NCBI GenBank assembly: GCA_938017975.1
Contig: CALIKQ010000010.1
Location: 1-49,057 of the forward strand
Reading direction: 5' to 3'
Source of the DNA: an uncultured Pseudomonadales bacterium
GTDB lineage: Bacteria; Pseudomonadota; Gammaproteobacteria; Pseudomonadales; Azotimanducaceae
DNA length: 49,057 nucleotides
A program made the translations under genes and the position numbers. The notes under the pieces are model-generated. The model ran no database searches and had not been told where the DNA came from. It saw only the letters and a list, made by a program, of their open reading frames with translations. Below are positions 46,701 through 49,057 of the stretch, piece after piece; the first letter of the stretch is position 1; each line of letters starts with the position of its first letter.

Positions 46701-47623
46701 AGCGAAAACGCCCCACTCAGATCAGAGTCCAGCATGACCTCAGCGCTTTGAGATGCCATCGACTCAATAAATCGACTCATCCACACCCCGTTTCCACTTA
46801 GGACGCCTTCTCCTTGCATCGAGCGCGCCCATATTTCCGCGTCAAGTCCGTGACGTCCCAAGTCCGATATTTTGGAATCCGCGGCGTGCTCGGCAGTCGT
46901 TGAATTAGCGGTAACGCGCAGATAAGCCTCAAAGTCAGAACTGAACAACGAGCCCTGCGGAGTATCAAATCGAACAACAATCGATATATCCTGATCAAAG
47001 GACAACCGATGAGCATCCCTCGTGATCAAACGAAGACCGCCGGAGAGTACCCGTAGCTGGTTTGCCGCCATCAACCGCAGGCCCTGACCATTGCCCCGAG
47101 TTGTGATACTAAAAGGCTGAGCGCCCAACACTTGCAGATTAAGCGATTCAATTTCAATTTGTTCCGCCTGTTCAAGTAGCCGGACAAAGTCAAACCTTCC
47201 AGGCGCTTCAAGCGTTTTGAGACCACTCAACCGCCATCCTCCACTCGAAACAGAGCGGAGCTCGCCCACCAGACCGATCAGGGCCAGGTCGCGTAACACA
47301 GGCCCGCCTGAAAGCAGACTTTTGAGCGTATTTAGTCGTAGAGAAACTTCTTCAATGCGTAATTGATCGCCCTCGGTCAAGCCCAACTCAAGGTTGCGGA
47401 CGGTCAAACGCGGATCAAGGTACACCAAGTCAGCTGACAAAGTCCCCAAGGACACAGACGTACCGAATCGCTGAGAGAGCGTCGCTTCAAGTTCGTCTTG
47501 ATACAGCGGTAACCCCGCAATGAGCCCTCTTAGCAGGCTCAAAAACAATGCTGAAAAGATCACACATCCGATCAGCGTCACCCGCAACCATAGGAGACCG
47601 CGAGACTTACGCAACGGGTTCAC
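43718..47623 (-). CDS. yhdP: AsmA-like envelope protein YhdP
   Basis: Very large inner-membrane-anchored protein of the AsmA/TIGR02099 group; E. coli YhdP carries phospholipid toward the outer membrane along a beta-rich groove. It has one N-terminal membrane segment (VTLIGCVIFSALFLSLLRGL, about residues 15-34), then about 1230 residues of repeating beta structure and the C-terminal AsmA-type block (LNISIEGITGVAEVEGGQGR; ILDPVIIAGAGSQLTLAGEV; LIFTLPLNKNLPWYAAY). It has 1301 residues, normal for the family. The GTG start lies 17 bases inside the rng end. Confidence 0.94.
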   Translation of the reverse strand: MNPLRKSRGLLWLRVTLIGCVIFSALFLSLLRGLIAGLPLYQDELEATLSQRFGTSVSLGTLSADLVYLDPRLTVRNLELGLTEGDQLRIEEVSLRLNTLKSLLSGGPVLRDLALIGLVGELRSVSSGGWRLSGLKTLEAPGRFDFVRLLEQAEQIEIESLNLQVLGAQPFSITTRGNGQGLRLMAANQLRVLSGGLRLITRDAHRLSFDQDISIVVRFDTPQGSLFSSDFEAYLRVTANSTTAEHAADSKISDLGRHGLDAEIWARSMQGEGVLSGNGVWMSRFIESMASQSAEVMLDSDLSGAFSLTDRSLTLALNAPELRIMDQVIDLGDIGFTGSADDVGSISEWAGWLDYLSIDSSASQALVELGAKVTMPETFKAKLKRVAPTFRLGRLQWSGVGGQFKETFSLVTDIQDLRALKDGPSPGVDGLAGFIKLGLDFGYLDLNAEAMALEFGHLYESPWSLQKGLGRLTYRVSDQGFALTSGKLIAKTPGLDAEGKLHINMAPERRDRTWGLVIGAKNFQLRDALPFIPNTVPDASARWLEESLLAGSAGKAAIFVHGSLDRVSPNVEKRYEIQIEMTDGEVLFNPAWPPATNIVGRVGITNEGLAARNLGSRVYETRAENVDLMVPFSKDGSLSVVSVLADVDGPAADLVRLFKETPLQSEIKNAADQWRGEGTVRGSLKIAVPIGLNAEKPMVETDLSLDRVGLELAEIGLSLSDVNGALNFKSSTGLSATGLRFNMLGAPGIAQISTELSGSGGTTLIDLDGRIEMRRLNDWLALTLLNFVEGETDFIGRLSIPFGGRDDQPELEIQSFLEGLTIDIPPPLGKQSAENRRAFQLSQRFQSKGSELAFNFDASAGGILRLIDDEVIGGVIEIGGYQPKASAFDALRIIGELPYASLEAWNLFLQRFDDFSDRSVESQFRSSLESVKVQARQFDLFGYELNDVALGLYPKVDHWQVTLKNDEIEGLVRINDDAEAPLEIELADVNFQSDPAGGDPLSVLSSNDLLLADVMIDSVTLDGEEFGAWQFRVRPSEEVIRIENLKARSKGMQVDVPAGLTWYPDADTPHSVFEGVISVADMRKSLEAWGFASGLEGQDFEFQTEIQWPGSPLNISIEGITGVAEVEGGQGRIVQAQADAGALKLLGIFDFAEIAQRLSFDLSKILGEGHAFNSVTGSFAVASGRVEILDPVIIAGAGSQLTLAGEVDLITESLDNDLIFTLPLNKNLPWYAAYSAIVTGPLMGAGVLLAQQVFKNQIDELTSLKYEISGTLEKPEVKLVAIFDDSIRSQKTFQEETNAEQ

Positions 47624-49057
47624 CCAGGCAATCCAGACTCATTGCTTGATCGTCGACTCGCAGCTCACAAATACCCCAATCTGTTACCGCTTCAATTTGA
47701 ATTCCATTCATCCTTGCTTCTAATAAGGAGACAAAATCGGATCTAACAAAAAGCGCAATCAAGACTTGGCTGCTTGCTCGAATTTCAATTTTAGAGGATG
47801 GCCTTAAAATCAGGACTTTTTGCACTTGTTCTACAATTTGGCTGGCCCAGAGGTGCGCCGAGTAAGGATTTGAGCCCTCTGAACGCGCTGGTCTACCCCC
47901 TGAGCGAATCTGCTTGCCCAAACTTAGCCCCCGCTGGGTTTTTGAAATTTGAACAATGCCAAAATCTGAAAATTCAGAAACCCGGCAGGGAACCTCGCGG
48001 TCCTGACAAGCTTTTAGTAATTGATTCCGAACCTGCTGCTGGTGCTCCGGATCAACCATGTCAATGAAATCGATCGCAACAAGTCCCGCAAGATTGCGTA
48101 ACTTTAACTCGCGAGGAATCCGCTGTGCCGCCTCAAGATTCGTTCGAAGCGCGGTGGCAGCCAAATCAGCGCCGGCCACATCAGCGCCCGTATTGACATC
48201 GATTGTCGACATCGCCTCCGTTTCCTCAACGACAAGATATCCTCCGGAAGGCAGTTCCACGCGGAAACACAGTAATTCGTCCAGAATATGAGTAAAACGC
48301 TGGCGAAACTGCCGTTTCGCTGACTCAGCAACTGGTTTCACAGTACCTCTCCACTCCGGCATCATCTCCGACAAATAGTCTGTAATTTTCGGAACGATCT
48401 TTTCATCATCAACTAAAATTTCAGAAAGATCTCTTGATAACCACTGTTGAATCCAACCGACCGGGTTCGGTTGCCCTCGATGTAAGCAACGCATAACCTG
48501 CGGCTGAAGCAACTCAGAGCGCACAAACTCCCACTGGGCCATTACTCGCTGGATATCAGCGATTAACAGCGCCTCAGTTACATTTTGCGACAGCGTTCGA
48601 AACATGAGGCCTCCGGCCGCCGCTTTTCGTAACGCGTTTTCCAATCCCGCTCGGTTCAGCGCCTCTCGACCCAAATGTTCAAGCCGGACCAATTCTCCAC
48701 GGTCCGAGATTTTTTTTGAGACAGCAATGCCCGTTCGATGCGGGTAAAAAACCACGTAAAGTGATGGAAAAGAGAGTTGTTGGGTCAATCGCGCACTTTT
48801 ATCGCCACACTCCGGTCGAACAACCTGAACGGGCAACCAAGTTCCCTGCTTCAACTTTGGCTGGGACTGATTTGGGCGAACCCTGCGCTCTAGAGAGGAG
48901 CTTCCCGCATTCGCCAACCGATGATCAACAATCGGGAGAAATCCATTTCGATTCCGGTCAATTGTGACAAAGGCTCCGTCGATACCATCGACTACGCGCT
49001 GGACTTGTCCTAAGTAAATGTGACCCACGTCATTCGCGCCGCTATCGGGTTCGATCA
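47607..49057 (-). CDS. rng: RNase E/G family endoribonuclease, RNase G-like (5' end missing, no zinc link)
   Basis: Single-strand endoribonuclease family for 16S 5'-end maturation and mRNA decay. The frame is open to the window edge (IEPDSGANDVGHIYLGQV), so the start lies beyond. An S1 domain opens the visible part (GAFVTIDRNRNGFLPI). Both catalytic aspartates are present in STIDVNTGAD and LAGLVAIDFIDM (about 277 and 320 from the GTG at 49028). The expected zinc-link CPxCxGxG after GIVQISKTQRGLSL is missing; the region reads GKQIRSGGRPARSEG with no Cys. No RNase E-type C-terminal scaffold is present. yhdP follows, as usual for rng. Confidence 0.88.
   Translation of the reverse strand, partial: IEPDSGANDVGHIYLGQVQRVVDGIDGAFVTIDRNRNGFLPIVDHRLANAGSSSLERRVRPNQSQPKLKQGTWLPVQVVRPECGDKSARLTQQLSFPSLYVVFYPHRTGIAVSKKISDRGELVRLEHLGREALNRAGLENALRKAAAGGLMFRTLSQNVTEALLIADIQRVMAQWEFVRSELLQPQVMRCLHRGQPNPVGWIQQWLSRDLSEILVDDEKIVPKITDYLSEMMPEWRGTVKPVAESAKRQFRQRFTHILDELLCFRVELPSGGYLVVEETEAMSTIDVNTGADVAGADLAATALRTNLEAAQRIPRELKLRNLAGLVAIDFIDMVDPEHQQQVRNQLLKACQDREVPCRVSEFSDFGIVQISKTQRGLSLGKQIRSGGRPARSEGSNPYSAHLWASQIVEQVQKVLILRPSSKIEIRASSQVLIALFVRSDFVSLLEARMNGIQIEAVTDWGICELRVDDQAMSLDCLGEPVA

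Noticed and set aside
1-49057. CRISPR arrays, insertion sequences, tRNAs, prophage genes
   Set aside because: No regular repeat-spacer pattern, transposase, cloverleaf or phage protein was seen.

Overview
The window is a dense stretch of chromosome from a gammaproteobacterium. Every gene that can be named belongs to a gammaproteobacterial core family. The order pilD-coaE-yacG / argJ-secA-M23 peptidase-dciA-lpxC / ftsZ...mraZ / rnpB-rsmI / lpoA-yraN-dolP / sspBA-petCBA-rpsI-rplM-zapE follows the layout known from Pseudomonas-like genomes. I cannot name the genus. Very short gaps, many stop/start overlaps and the absence of many usual neighbours suggest a compact genome, perhaps a streamlined marine lineage (inference). 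No mobile element, CRISPR array, tRNA or phage gene was seen.

Layout. 1-1592 (+): prepilin peptidase (5' end outside the window), CoaE, YacG. 1598-6545 (-): ArgJ, SecA, M23 peptidase. 6606-7025 (+): DciA. 7033-20418 (-): LpxC, then the division and cell wall (dcw) cluster read from mraZ (right) to ftsZ (left). 20733-21940 (-): RNase P RNA and RsmI. 22540-25345 (+): LpoA, YraN, DolP. 25349-34918 (-): SspB, SspA, cytochrome bc1, S9 and L13, ZapE, HisD, HisG, MurA, IbaG. 35118-42965 (+): LptC-LptA-LptB, RpoN, Hpf, PtsN, RapZ, NPr, MgtE, DarP. 42850-49057 (-): nitrilase, YhdP, RNase G-like protein (5' end outside the window).

Functional themes are envelope building (dcw genes, lpxC, lpt genes, murA, lpoA, dolP, yhdP, secA), respiration (bc1 complex), translation and ribosome assembly (rplM, rpsI, hpf, rsmH, rsmI, darP), and the nitrogen PTS / sigma-54 block.

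The most notable point is the dcw cluster. It reads mraZ-rsmH-ftsL-ftsI-murE-murD-ftsW-murC-ftsQ-ftsA-ftsZ. The usual murF, mraY, murG and ddlB are all missing, yet the junctions where they should lie are closed with 1- or 4-base stop/start overlaps. These four genes encode D-Ala-D-Ala synthesis, its addition to the precursor, and both lipid-linked steps. Other points are a complete promoter plus a three-box MraZ operator, an SSQ in place of SxN in FtsI, an RNase G-like protein without the CPxC zinc link, a yraN gene with no ordinary start codon, a 116-bp antisense overlap of darP and the nitrilase gene, and convergent gene pairs with only 3-7 bases between them. I did not find a clearly new multi-gene system; the unusual dcw cluster is the best candidate for something undescribed.
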